A stretch of DNA of 64,000 nucleotides, taken from positions 181,305 through 245,304 of the forward strand of contig BDDD01000310.1 in NCBI GenBank assembly GCA_001972305.1. The letters run 5' to 3'. Below the pieces are notes generated by a model that was not told the DNA's origin, searched no databases, and was given only the letters and a program-made list of their open reading frames with translations. Shown in pieces: positions 52,261 to 63,449 of the stretch; the stretch's first letter is position 1; each line of letters opens with the position of its first letter. The DNA comes from Cephalotus follicularis. Lineage: Eukaryota > Streptophyta > Magnoliopsida > Oxalidales > Cephalotaceae. A program made the translations under genes and the position numbers.

Positions 52261-53011
52261 ATGAAATAACTCAAGGACTATGAAAAAACATAAGAAAGGA
52301 AAAGAAAAGCAAAAAACGAAAAGGAAAAGTAAAGAGCTTGACTAAAACAATGAGATTTACAAACTATCGAGGATAAGTAAGGCTCAAGTTTTCAGCTAAG
52401 GCAAAACTAGACAATATCAATATCCGTGGCAAGCATCGACAGCACGTCTCTCATTTTCCGCTTCTTTCACCTCCAAAATTTTTTAGACTTCTTCTTTAAC
52501 AAAGAGCTAAGTAAAGAAAAGTCGTTCACCGAGAGATCACCATAAAAATCAAAATCAGAGCATATCGGATCGAATCTTTCACATTGGTGAAACAACGAAG
52601 AAAATCCAAGTTGGGATTAGGGTATTGGACGGGTGGCAACGATCAAGGCACACAAGACATGCCAGTGTCCTCTGCCCTAGCCACCAAAGGAAGCTCACAT
52701 GAACCAACCCATGGTCTCCTGAGAACTAATTCAACTTCGTTTTCATATAAGAAGCACAAACAAACCATCAAATAAAGATAAAGATGGAATTTTAGCTTTG
52801 CCATTACTATATATAGTTTTTAATCCCCTTTTTCAATTTTTTTGTAATAACTTTCAAATATTGCGTATATATTCGACAGTACAAATGTAGTAAGTAGGAA
52901 ATGAACCCTTAAAGCAAATATTGAAACACACCACATCAAGTCATATGTTGTCTCAAAAACTTAAACCGACTCTTAATATGTTCATGCACCAAACTTTGGC
53001 TTTATTAAGAA

Positions 53012-53088
53012 TCCAGAAGTGTCAGCATCAATATCGATTGGTATCAACTTAATAAATCGCTAAATGTTTGATGCTGACACCTGCTGGA
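53012..53088. ncRNA. miRNA-precursor-like hairpin, candidate only
   Basis: The arm at 53012-53031 (TCCAGAAGTGTCAGCATCAA) pairs with the arm at 53068-53088. There are thirteen perfect pairs (GTGTCAGCATCAA with TTGATGCTGACAC), then one mismatch, one bulge and six more pairs. The 36-nt loop contains a smaller CGATT/AATCG pairing. Arm length, bulge size and loop size suit a plant miRNA precursor. The arms match no mature miRNA that I remember, and a short MITE or chance palindrome is possible. The strand of any transcript is unknown. Confidence 0.35.
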
Positions 53089-53633
53089 ACTCTCAATATA
53101 TGGAAATCAAGGGCATCAAGAACCATACCAGCTATCTCTTTCTCTCTACTTCAATTTTTTTAGGGATTTTTTAATTCACATGAAAAGAAAAAAGAACAAA
53201 TCTTAGTTACTTGCCTATAAGGAGCTGTGACCCATGTCTGTTTATGCCTAAAAAAATGGCATTGTGAGTATTTTTATCAACACTGGATGGTTTTCAACTA
53301 TATCTATAAGACCGTCATCTATGTGTGTTTCACACTGGTTTTGTTCCATAAAAAAGTGCCACTTGTAAACCCTAGCGCATGATTATAATAATTTCGCATT
53401 AAGCCCCGGCAGAGGACACGTGGACATGAGTTGGAAAGTACCCTTTGCCCCCTAAATATAAGATGGTCAGTTGGTCACCTACTAATCTCTAATATAATCA
53501 CACCATTAATGGATTTCCAGGGTTTGTCTCTTGAAGACAAGATTTTGACAATATACAACATGAACCCCACTAAACCCTAATGAATGTTTACATTCATAAT
53601 TGTGCTTTATTGGATTAGAGCACAAACCAGGTG

Positions 53634-53635
<2 letters not shown>

Positions 53636-53668
<33 letters not shown>
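53636..53668. repeat. (AT)n microsatellite
   Basis: About 16 uninterrupted TA dinucleotides. No other function is visible. Confidence 0.9.
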
Positions 53669-53671
<3 letters not shown>

Positions 53672-55443
53672 CGTGGTGGAATTGTCTCAGGAATTAGGAT
53701 GGATTAGTTTATCACTTTAGGATTTGTTTTGGAACTAAATTGGTTCTTTAATGATAATTCCTTACTTGCATTTTAATCATATTTTGACTCCAATCATTCA
53801 TTGAAACATTTGCACGCATTATACAGTGTTGCTTCTTTTTGTGGGCTTTAAGCTGAACTGATGGTTGGTTGGCATGTTCAATGGACTTAAATTTTAACAC
53901 ACAATGCCATTAATGCTCTTTGAGTTGTTATAAGAAATAATAAATGCTATTATTGCCACAAAACTACTTATTAACGGGACAGTCCTTCAGCAACCATACA
54001 TACCCCGTAGACAACTTACATTCCAATATCAATTAATATTTTAACACTCACATTTTTATTTAACAATATTCTTATAACACTCACGTTTATCTTGACGTGA
54101 TTTGACACAACATTTAAAACAACAATAAAAATAGGACATACAGATCAATTAATTACTCATATATGCGAATTGTGCTAATGTTTAACAATATCAACCCTTT
54201 TAGACAGGGTTTTGTTAAATAATGCATAAAGGGTATCTGTTAATCACTTTTTTGATTGGGTGATTATTAATTAAATCAATAAAAAATATGATATATTTAA
54301 TAAAAATTAATATTTTTGAGACAGTAGAAACAATCTACCATTCATAATTAAAAGGGATCTTCTTCAATTTTCCATTCCCACATTTTTATATTTTGGATAA
54401 GGGATTAGAATACGTAATCGCACATATTTCAAAACATATAAAACTGGAAACCGAACATATCCTCATCTAAGATTTTGTATCATACTAACAAAGGACATCT
54501 AATTAGAAAGAGTTCTCGTTAAAGTCATTAATTAAATGAAGAAAAAAATATATACAACTTTAAGTACCTAACCCATTAAAGAGTCACAAACATACATAAA
54601 TTCTTGTTTGGTCCTTAATGGAGGCCACTAAACCCTCAATTTGAGGACTTTGAACCATTTTTTAAAGTACAATCCAGCTTATTTTGCACAAAAAGATACT
54701 ATTTTTATATCAACAAGAAGAAGTAAATATAATAAGTGAAGCCTATTTGGTTTAATTAACTAGTTCCTAAGAGTATCAAAAGTAGTATTAACATCAAAAC
54801 ATTTGGGTGGAAAGTTCCAAAAACATACACCAATAAAAAAGTAATTCATAACACCAAATAATTTTATTCTATTTTTTGTTGTTTTCCTCTTCTCTCATAT
54901 TTTAGGCACACATTATTAAACTATTGTATATTCGTAATCAATGTGTTTCTTTATGTATACATATCTAGAATCCCATTACATATATTTGCCATTAAAAAAC
55001 AATGAAACATTGAATGGTTGAAATCCAACTTAAATTTTGTACCAGCGAATTAAGCAAATCCACATTCACCACTCGACCGTCTATTGCCTTTCATATATCT
55101 GGCAAAAAAAAAAAACTCCTATATATAAAATGAGTAATGTATGTTACTTTCTATATATATTGTACAAATGTTTTCCTAATTTTCCTATGTGTTATTGAGC
55201 TTATTAATAATTTAATATCATATCCATAATGTGCTGTTTTCCTCTGATTTATTGCCTAATTGAACAAAAACTGTACTAACACTTTCACTAAATTTGTTTT
55301 AGTAACGCATGTGGTTATATTCAATAAATGACATGGGTTAAGGTAGGACTCATCCGTGTATTTTGTTACCCATATGTCATTTAAAATAACTTGACGCATC
55401 ATGTTAGTAAAAAATAATTAATAAAAAAGGATATATAATAGAG

Positions 55444-55563
55444 TAGCTCTCACATAGTTATGTTAGAGTCAACGACCAGATTTTCTTGTAGCTCTCACAT
55501 AGTTATGTTAGAGTTACAAGAAAATTAAAGTTTTGAGTTATATCTTATAAATCTGGTCGTTGA
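55444..55563. repeat. Nested hairpin with a 26-bp internal direct repeat
   Basis: A 26-bp sequence (TAGCTCTCACATAGTTATGT plus 6 bases) occurs identically at 55444-55469 and 55489-55514. Around the second copy, 15-bp outer arms (TCAACGACCAGATTT at 55469 and its complement ending 55563) enclose 10-bp inner arms (TTTTCTTGTA at 55481 and TACAAGAAAA at 55515), all perfect. It is probably a rearranged MITE or palindrome. Confidence 0.7.
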
Positions 55564-57263
55564 ATATATATTATTTTTATTTAAATAGTACATATGAATT
55601 TTAAATTAATCAAATATTAAAAGATATTTTATCCATACATAACGGTTTCAAGTGTTATATATTCAGATATTTGATTGTATCTCTAATTTTTTTCACTCAT
55701 TCTCATCAACTCTATGCATTAAAGAGTATTCAATAAAATATCTATAAATATATATGATGGATTTGAAAATTTTTCTTTAATGATCTAGATAAAATATAAA
55801 AATTAACAATAAGCAAAAGGTTGCTCAATTTACTTTTATTATATGGTCAAAAAGTCTCCTTATTTACCCCATCCGTCCACGTGGTGCGCCCCACTTAGGA
55901 TTCACATATGGATTTTAACTTCTTAGAGATTAAACAATAATTAGACAATCAGATAGTGAATCGATGCAATCAAACACTAATCAACGCCTAAAATCACAAT
56001 TTGTTAAAGTTAGACATATAACCGAGGAACTATAGCAATTTTGTCAAAGTTTTTTTTTTATTATTTTATTTCATTTTGCCTTGTCATAAATTCATAGTAC
56101 TATCTCACTCTTTCTCTTGCTTCAATGTTTCATAAACAATATGATCATCTAATAATATGGTAACACATGCCAGTAGCGCCTAGGGATGTGGTTAGTCTCC
56201 CAATCAATAAAAAAAACAATAGCACTAATTAACTCCATTTTATGGCTCAAAGTTTTTTTTTTTTCTTTGGCCATCTAGGGGATGATGCTGCTTATTGACT
56301 TACACATCTAGGGTAAGGTTAAGGCACCTCAAAATTGCAATAAGAAAATGACAGGAATGTGTTAGTTTGAGATACCAACCAAACATGAATGTAATTTGTT
56401 ATGTTAATGTGACAAGATATCTCTAGGATTTGTTGAATTTGACGTACTTGTTTGCATGTTTTTATATATATGGTTTCATATAAATATTGAATACCGAGTC
56501 GAGTAGTGTTCGAGAAATCTACAGCTTTCTTTTTGTCCTTGTCAATCCAAAAATCTATTTCTCTTGAGCCGTTGGATCTCAAAACACTACTCTCAATGAG
56601 TTCTATATTGGGGGATTAATTTCAGTTTCTTTCCATATCCCTAATCTTAAGATATTATAGGCCATTGTTTTGTTTTATTTCTTTCCTTAATCAGAAGCTC
56701 ATTTTGAGAAAAGTCTAACTGTGACAATGAGAACCTACCAAGCGACCTTATTTTGTTGGTGTATGATATTATATATGTTTTATAAATTCGTGTGAAGCAT
56801 TTATGAGGAAGGATGAGTGTGAAATATTTGTTTGTCTTGCTGGGCTATTTAAAATTTAGATTTTTAATAATAGGTGATAGTTTTTAGAAATGTTATAAAC
56901 GCATGTGCGATACAATCATAGTTGAGTTGACAAAGCAACGTTGATGTTAGATGTTTTAGCTTTAATCAATATTGTTTATCGCTTCAGCTGTGAGCAATGT
57001 GATATTTTGAAATATCATTGATGATGTTTTTAACTTTTAACAAATGTTATTTCGTCATTTCAACAAGGTATCACACAGTACGTTTAATAACGTTTCTTAT
57101 CAGTTCTATGGGATGTCTTATTTAGTATAACTATCAATATCAAATGGCACCACGTACCAAATTAGATTGAGTATGGAAACCTGGAATCTCCAAATATTAA
57201 TACCAACAACAAAGGGTAATTGAAGTCAGGACGGATCCAACATAAATGCTTTTTTTTTGGGGG

Positions 57264-57368
57264 NNNNNNNNNNNNNNNNNNNNNNNNNNNNNNNNNNNNN
57301 NNNNNNNNNNNNNNNNNNNNNNNNNNNNNNNNNNNNNNNNNNNNNNNNNNNNNNNNNNNNNNNNNNNN
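57264..57368. other. Assembly gap (105 N)
   Basis: An unknown stretch that cuts the left edge of the repeat flanking the CACTA element. The true length of the gap may differ. Confidence 0.99.
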
Positions 57369-57531
57369 CGAGTTTTTAATGAACATAACGAGTCGAGCAT
57401 CCCCCTGTTCGAGCTCGGCTCGTTAAGCTAACGAGCCTTAAAATCGTGTTCGTGTTCGTTCGTTAGGCTTATCGAACGAACGCGAACAAGCCGTTATCGA
57501 GTCGAGTAGCGAGCTGTTCACGAACGGCTTG
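57369..57531. repeat. Left copy of a flanking direct repeat (hAT-like end family)
   Basis: Starts CGAGTTTTTAATGAACATAA at the gap edge and contains many CGTTCG/GAGTCGAG words. A second copy lies at 61489-61663. This copy was split near its right end by the CACTA insertion. CTCG/GTTCG-rich sequences of this kind are typical of subterminal parts of plant hAT-like elements; the family is uncertain. Confidence 0.7.
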
Positions 57532-57544
57532 CACTACAAAAAAA

Positions 57545-57905
57545 GGGGCAACGGCGAGGGCACGTCCCCTCGCCATTTCCCTCCTCGCCAGCCCTTACAG
57601 CGAGGGTATGGCGAGGGTAGAGTCCCCTCGCCGTGCACTGCCCTCGCCATGGAGAGGGTATGGCTAGGGCACTCTCCCCTCGCCATGGCGAGGGGAAGCC
57701 TCTACCCTCGGTATACCCTCGCCATGGCGAGGATATAGCTAGGGGCCTTCTCCTCCTCGGACTGCCCCTCTCCTCGCCACCCTCCCCGTGCCCTCGCCAT
57801 GACGATGGCATGGCGAGGGTTTGTGCCCTCGCTGTGTATGTTTGCTGCAGAATGCCCTCGCCTACGCCTCGCCATGCCCTCGTCGAGCCCTCGCCATTCT
57901 GCAAA
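57545..57905. repeat. Left subterminal repeat array of the CACTA element
   Basis: GCCCTCGCC and its complement GGCGAGGGC recur many times, often back to back as CCCTCGCCATGGCGAGGG-type palindromes. This explains the open frames on both strands here, which are not genes. Confidence 0.85.
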
Positions 57906-58139
57906 TTCTGCTGCAGGAACTATCAGCAGAATCTATGCCCTAAACTCCAAGCAAAACCTGCAATTCATTTCAGCAACAGCCACAATAACAGTTTATATTT
58001 CACAATTCTCAGCAGTCGACACATTTCATTCATTCTTAACTAACAAAACAATGGAAAAAAGCTTTGTCAGCATTTTATAAAAAGGATAATATGTCAAATA
58101 CATTTACAGACAGTGTTAGAATATATATCAGATACAACA

Positions 58140-59810
58140 GACTACTACTCGTCATCGCTATCGCTATCATCCGATTCTCCGGATGGCTGGAAGGGGGGGT
58201 GCTGAGACCGCGGTGAACTATGATCAGATGGTGAGCGTGTGGACTGAGACCCCATCATCTGCGTCATCTGAGCCATAAAAGTCTCCATCTTTGACTCCAT
58301 TCAGTTCAGCTGGCTCTGACGGTCTGAGACTCTGTCCGACCCTGGGCTGCTCTGTGACGAGTGTGAAGTGAATGGGCAACTCTGACCTCCCACTCCCGAC
58401 TGAGTACCTCGAAGTGCTTGTGATAGCATCTTCGTGGAAGTCATGTAATTCCCTAATCCACGGATCTTGCCCTTCCGCGGACCTCCAGTCACCTCCGTCC
58501 ATGCCACGACGTTCAAGGTAACCGGCACCCTAGTACCGTCGGGCCCCTCCACAATATCCAGCCCCGCAGCAGCCCGATACTTTTTCTACAAAAAATACAA
58601 GATTAATCAGTTAAGTGATTAACATATACAAGATTAATCAGTTAAGTGACACATTCATTTCAGTTTGTAACTCACCATCCTCTCCATTGTAATAGGAGGT
58701 GGAAGAGTATCATCCATCGCCTTCTTATGGGTGTCTAAGTATACTTCCACATGCGGTTTCCCCTTGGCCCCCTGCAAGTCAAATGGTATTTCGAATTAGT
58801 TTGAAACACAAATTAAGTTTATTAATCACCATAATCATAAATTTAGTTTATTACTTACCCCAATCTGCAGCTGTCTCTCCATCTTGTAATTACCGCCAGT
58901 GTAGGTGATGTGTGCTTCGTTCGCCTTATTGGCGACATTTGTTCTTGCTCGCTTCTGAAAATCCTTGGACAACCACCTGTTCACCATTTCATCCCACACT
59001 GGTCGTGGTATCTTTGCAGGGCCATGCTGCATGCACTCCGTGCTTATCTACTGTACCCCAACGCCCGTCATTACCTTCCTCCTATAGTTACACATCCATT
59101 TTGGGTAATTCTCCTGCGCGTAACTATAGAATGACAGTCTGATGTGTGTATCAGATGGAAGAAATTGGAAGTACTCCTACAAAACATCAGTGTCAAAACA
59201 ATTAGTAAGTCAAAAAAAACCTAAATAATATTTACGATAAATTGAAATAGTTTTACCCACCAATAGCTTCTCCCACAGTAGTTCCTTCTCTGAATCAGGC
59301 CACTGGCTCCAAGTGATTTATGCCTGTAGTATTCTGCTCTTGATGATGAACGCTATCGTGTTCTTCACGTCTATCTCCTCAAAACACCTGCAATTAAACA
59401 AACAAATATTAGCACATACATCATAGGTTAGTTTTAAAAAAAATGTACTTAAATTACTAGACACTTTACCCATTCAGACTGATATGCCGAATAGGTCTAG
59501 CGTCAACCCCTTGCGGGGGCAAGTCCGCCCCCCACTAGCTCCCCTCCTCCGTCGCTGATGGGAACCTGATTCAAAAACATGGTTACGTTTCACTGTAAAC
59601 ATATATAATAAAATATAACAAAAAAGTTTCGACAATACGAAAAACAGTTTAATGTCAAATATCGTGACATAACAAATTTCTTTACTAGCACTGGGAACAT
59701 CGATATCCTGCTCCTGTGACCCCAGCTCCATGGAGTCCGGTTCGGGATGTGTAGATCCTGAGGGTGTGCTGGAGTCTCCAGGGATATAGAGACGCGAGAC
59801 TCTCCGAGGC
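58140..59810 (-). pseudogene. CACTA second gene, Transposase_24 (Ptta/En/Spm) type, broken
   Basis: Read on the minus strand, blocks appear in this order: MPRRVSRLYIPGDSSTPSGS near 59812 as a likely start, GSHQRRRRGASGG near 59570, CFEEIDVKNTIAFIIKSR and SQWPDSEKELLWEKLL (59390-59262), EYFQFLPSDTHIRLSFYSYA with NYPKWMCNYRRKV (about 59175-59060), PRPVWDEMVNRWLSKDFQKR and ARTNVANKANEAHITYTGGN (about 59005-58880), then a Gly/Ser-rich tail with GPRKGKIRGLGNY. The R-N-AN-A--(H/Y)TGG signature and order match the plant Transposase_24 family that accompanies CACTA transposases. In-frame stops occur near 59320 and 59055, so it is not intact. Introns have GT-AG edges at several block ends. Confidence 0.75.
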
Positions 59811-60142
59811 ATATCTGCAAGAACTCACCATATTTAAAAACGATACAAACTACATACAATTGTCCTACTATATATTATCAAATTACAATATCGTGTCACA
59901 TTAGAACATTAAGAATACTATTACAAACAGTACTTACGACATATACTACACTATTAACTTACAGTTTAATCCATGCTATCAATATCCATGTTGTCCTGAC
60001 TATCGGAATCATATTCCATCACTCCGTCCTCCTCTTCCGTGTCAGAAACATCGTAATCCCATTCGTTTTCCTCGTCATCCGTATTGTCACGGTCTGACGT
60101 AGGATCTCTTATTCGAACATCTGGAGGCAATACTACCTCCTC

Positions 60143-60379
60143 TCATTCGTCATATCCTAAAAGGGAATCTTGACTTTCAGGTCCTAAATCAGCTGCAAAT
60201 GACCGTTGTGGATCGGTAGCGACATTTTCTTGCAATTTCATATCCATACCCAAATCATCGCCATCTTCTTCTTCATAATCAGGAAGGGTGTAGGAATTTC
60301 TAGGTTTCGTTTTTATTACAGTCACCCACCCTTTGTACCTACGATCATTGGAAACGCTAGGTGCGTAGAACACCTGCAC
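60143..60379 (-). pseudogene. C-terminal remnant of the CACTA Tnp2-type transposase
   Basis: The frame reads QVFYAPSVSNDRRYKGWVTV, KTKPRNSYTLPDYEEEDGDD and an acidic tail. A VFY...W-VV/T--K-R--Y--P pattern followed by acidic residues is how the DUF4216-type end of plant CACTA transposases looks. Everything upstream (the catalytic part) is replaced by an AT-rich stretch at 60398-60875. Further acidic coding (EEENEWDYDVSDTEEEDG-like) continues downstream to about 59970. Confidence 0.6.
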
Positions 60380-60397
60380 AGCCTGACTCGCTAGATA

Positions 60398-60788
60398 TTA
60401 CTAACTATTATATATATACATACTAACTAAATTATACATACATATATACTAACATACTAACTAAATTATTTATACATATATACTATATATATACATACTA
60501 ACTAAAGTATACATACATATATATTAATTAAATTATACACACATATATACTACTAACTATACATATATACTACTAAACTATACATATATATATATACTAA
60601 CATACTAACTAAATTATACCCTAACTAAATTATACATACTAACTAATATATACATATATAATAACTATTATATATATAACTAAATTATACTAAATTATAC
60701 ATATTAACTATTATATGTACTGTTAAATACAAATATATACATATATTTATACTGTTAAATATATACATATATACTATTATATATACTG

Positions 60789-60860
<72 letters not shown>

Positions 60861-60875
60861 TTACATAAACATATA
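60398..60875. repeat. AT-rich low-complexity block with a (TA)n core
   Basis: Degenerate repeats of TATACATACTAACTAAATTA expand into a pure (TA)n run at about 60788-60856. It occupies the place where the transposase body would be expected in a full CACTA element. Confidence 0.85.
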
Positions 60876-60889
60876 TGTATAAAAAAAAC

Positions 60890-61090
60890 TGTTAGTGAGA
60901 GAGAGGGAGAAAGAAATTACATGAGAAGGAGAAAGTGAGAAAGAGGGAGACCGGCAGTGGAGAGAAGAAGACCGGCGGTGGAGAGAAGGAGACCGACGGT
61001 AGTGAGAGAGAGGGAGAAAGTGAGGGCGGCGGGAGGGACAGGAAAAAAAGTGAGGGTAAGAGGGAAAATGGGGAAAAAAGAGAAGGCCGG
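60890..61090 (-). promoter_or_regulatory. Presumed transcribed leader of the CACTA element
   Basis: On the minus strand this is a C/T-rich stretch with repeated TCTCTCCACCGCCGGTC-like words next to the right subterminal repeats. This is the usual place of the promoter and 5' leader for the minus-strand genes. Inference from position and composition only. Confidence 0.4.
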
Positions 61091-61488
61091 TAAAAATTAG
61101 GGTACCGTCCGAGGGCATGGCGAGGGCATCGAGAGGGCAACAATGCCCTCGCCGTGCCTTTTCTTTAAATAAAAAATAAAAAATGGGCTCAACGGCGAGG
61201 GGATCATATGCCCTCGCCATGCCCTCGCCGTTGCCATGTTTTTTAGTAGTGTTGGTTTGTTTGTAGCCCTAATACCATTTCAAATAAATGATACCACAAC
61301 TGTTGTTTGAAAAGCTAATATTGGTATCATATCTCATAATTTTTATTGATTTGTAATATCGTGATATATGGAATATAAAGTGGTGAACTACATACCCTGC
61401 CTTTTTCATTTAGCAATTCATAATCGTTATATTATGCGCTAAAGTGGAGAGAACACTTACTGTTAAGGGTTATTATCGAGTTTATAAT

Positions 61489-61663
61489 CGAGTTTTTAAT
61501 GAACATAACGAGTCGAGCCGATCCCTGTTCAAGCTCGGCTAGTTAAGGTAACGAGCCTTAAAATCGTGTTCGTGTTCGTTCGTTAAGCTTATCGAATGAA
61601 CGCAAACAAGCCGTTATCGAGTCGAGTCGCGAGCTGTTCACGAACGACTTGGTTCGTTTGCAA
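61489..61663. repeat. Right copy of the flanking direct repeat
   Basis: Matches 57369-57531 over about 165 bp at around nine in ten positions, in the same orientation. It starts CGAGTTTTTAATGAACATAA and runs through GTTCGTGTTCGTTCGTTA to ACGACTTGGTTCGTTTGCAA. Inverted, its end reads TTGCAAACGAACCAAG, like many plant hAT-type termini. Confidence 0.75.
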
Positions 61664-63002
61664 CCATAGATAAAAATAGTTAAAAGAAAAAATGAAAACA
61701 GAGACAGTAATAATTTGCATCCATTTTTTTATTGTTTTGTCTGATGATACATACCAAAGTGCATTATATGCTGTCACCAATCACCAATGAGGCCTAAATA
61801 TTGATTCCCTTAAAAGCATTAAAGAACCTTCTTTATATCATCAAATACATATAAGCCATAACCATTTTTGTGATATGGTGTAACCGTGTAAAGATTCAGA
61901 CCTCAGATCTCGTAGACCCCGATACCATAACAGTGAAAGATTTATTATTAAACTAACTCCTTATTACCATTATCTATTAATAGTGGAGCACTATACTACT
62001 ATTTATCTTGAAACTCGTGTTTTGCACTAAAATTATCTTCATCTGAATTCACCATGAGCCTGCCAAAATACTTCTCGAGGTTAAAAAAAATTAAGGTAAA
62101 ATAATGGTTAAAAAATAGGGTAAAATATAAAAATCTTTTGAAATTTAAATCTTTAAATATTACATATAACCCATTGACTTATTATTTATATTTACATTAA
62201 AAGAGATTAATCGTTAAACATATTCAAAACTAAAATGTTAACGAGTTGTATTTTACTTAAAAAATAAGTTGAAACAAAGGAAGCCGGTTGCGCATACAGC
62301 TATTTTTGTTGTCACCTTCGCAAGACCGTCAACGTTTAACCAAATCATACCAAAACTGAATTGTGACAAAATAAAATTATACCAAAATGGACAAAGCCAA
62401 TGAAAGGATAACAACAATCAAGGCGGCTTCTTTGTTTGACACATATTGACACGTTATTCGAGGCTGTGTTTTAAAAATCATTCAAGTTTGCTAAGAAATG
62501 GCGGGTTGGTCCACGACTTAATTCGGATTCAGGCCCAATTTCTCTTTTACACCTACCACGCATTTAAGTGAATAGGCTATTTGAGATTCTTGGTAAATGT
62601 AAAGGTTGCAAACTTACCATCTAATTATTAATTATAAGGGATTGATATCATAAATATATCATAAATAAATTATTAATATATTATTAATAATTATTTTATT
62701 AAAAATTAAAACGTCATTAATTATATTTAAAAAATCACTAATAATATGTTATCATTATTTGGCTTGGCAAGTAATATCTTAGTGTATTTATTAGTTTTAC
62801 ATAACAATCTAAGTAAAATAAACACAAAAAATTTGTATATGGTAAAGTCAGATAGCCAGTGGGTTAATTAGTGATTGTTACAAACTAAATGATAACTAAT
62901 TTTAAAACCTGACGTGGGAAATTTTTTATTTAGAGAATATGTCAGATGTTTTTTTCAAGCATGGACACGTGACTCAGCGTTATAATTTGAATGGTATTAA
63001 TG
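61664..63002. other. AT-rich spacer, nothing recognised
   Basis: No convincing open frame, RNA gene or repeat seen. Local A/T runs only. Confidence 0.5.
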
Positions 63003-63449
63003 TGTCGTGATCCTTGAGCGCTGTCAGCCCACAACCATATATGTGCGCATGCACGACACCACGCATTGCAAGAAAGACGCACCAAATCCGGCAGAGATCA
63101 GGGGGAATGCCCGAGGAGCCCAGACATTTTCCTTAGGGGGCAACTATCAACTCATTTTTATACGCTCAACAGTTACATTGGATGTCTATAAATACAAAAT
63201 CAAACGACTTCAACAATATCGGCCACTTTAGCACTCAAAAGAACCTAGTATTCTCTATGCAATTACTAACTTGAGCATCGGAGTGCCCCCGGGAGAACAA
63301 CCTCCCGGACCTTCAACTTTTGTGCTCTTATTGTGCAGGGATCATCAACCATCAAACACAACCTTTCTCGGACAGATTCCAGCGTTTCCCTAAACAAATC
63401 AAGCCCTTATACGCGAGGTACTGTTGAGGGAAGGATTTTTGCATCAACA
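63003..63449 (+). mobile_element. Ty3/gypsy-like LTR relic (fossil)
   Basis: The block runs from TGTCGTGATCCTTGAGCGC to TTTTTGCATCAACA (TG...CA). It has a TATA box (CTATAAATAC at about 63187) and, about 80 bp later, the ACTTGAGCATCGGAGTG word, which I recall as common in the R region of Tat/Ogre-like and related gypsy LTRs of plants. No internal coding follows within the window and no clear 5-bp target duplication is seen, so it is a solo or truncated LTR. The short open frame here is not a gene. Confidence 0.65.

Larger units (their letters stand above)
52261..57263. other. AT-rich spacer with two notable hairpins, no protein gene seen
   Basis: Five kilobases without a convincing open frame. 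It holds an (AT)n microsatellite at about 53636-53668, a miRNA-like hairpin at 53012-53088 and a nested hairpin at 55444-55563. The rest shows short A/T runs only. Confidence 0.55.
57532..61251. mobile_element. CACTA (En/Spm) DNA transposon, internally deleted
   Basis: The left end is CACTACAAAAAAAGGGGCAA. The right end, inverted, is CACTACTAAAAAACATGGCAA. Both continue CGGCGAGGGCA. A perfect 3-bp target duplication TTG lies at 57529-57531 and 61252-61254. Both subterminal regions are packed with the GCCCTCGCC word in both orientations, the usual layout for binding by a CACTA TNPA-type protein. Internal coding is on the minus strand: a remnant of the main transposase tail and a Transposase_24-type gene. 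The bulk of the Tnp2-type transposase is missing, replaced by an AT-rich low-complexity stretch. At 3.7 kb it is a non-autonomous deletion derivative. Confidence 0.93.

Noticed and set aside
57518-58043. Open frames through the left end of the CACTA element on both strands
   Set aside because: They are translations of the GCCCTCGCC palindromic array.
60861-61220. Ser/Pro/Phe-rich minus-strand open frames
   Set aside because: They come from a GA/CT-rich leader and the right subterminal repeats of the CACTA element, with no protein-like motif.
63007-63231. 74-codon open frame near the right edge
   Set aside because: It is contained in a recognisable LTR and overlaps its TATA box.
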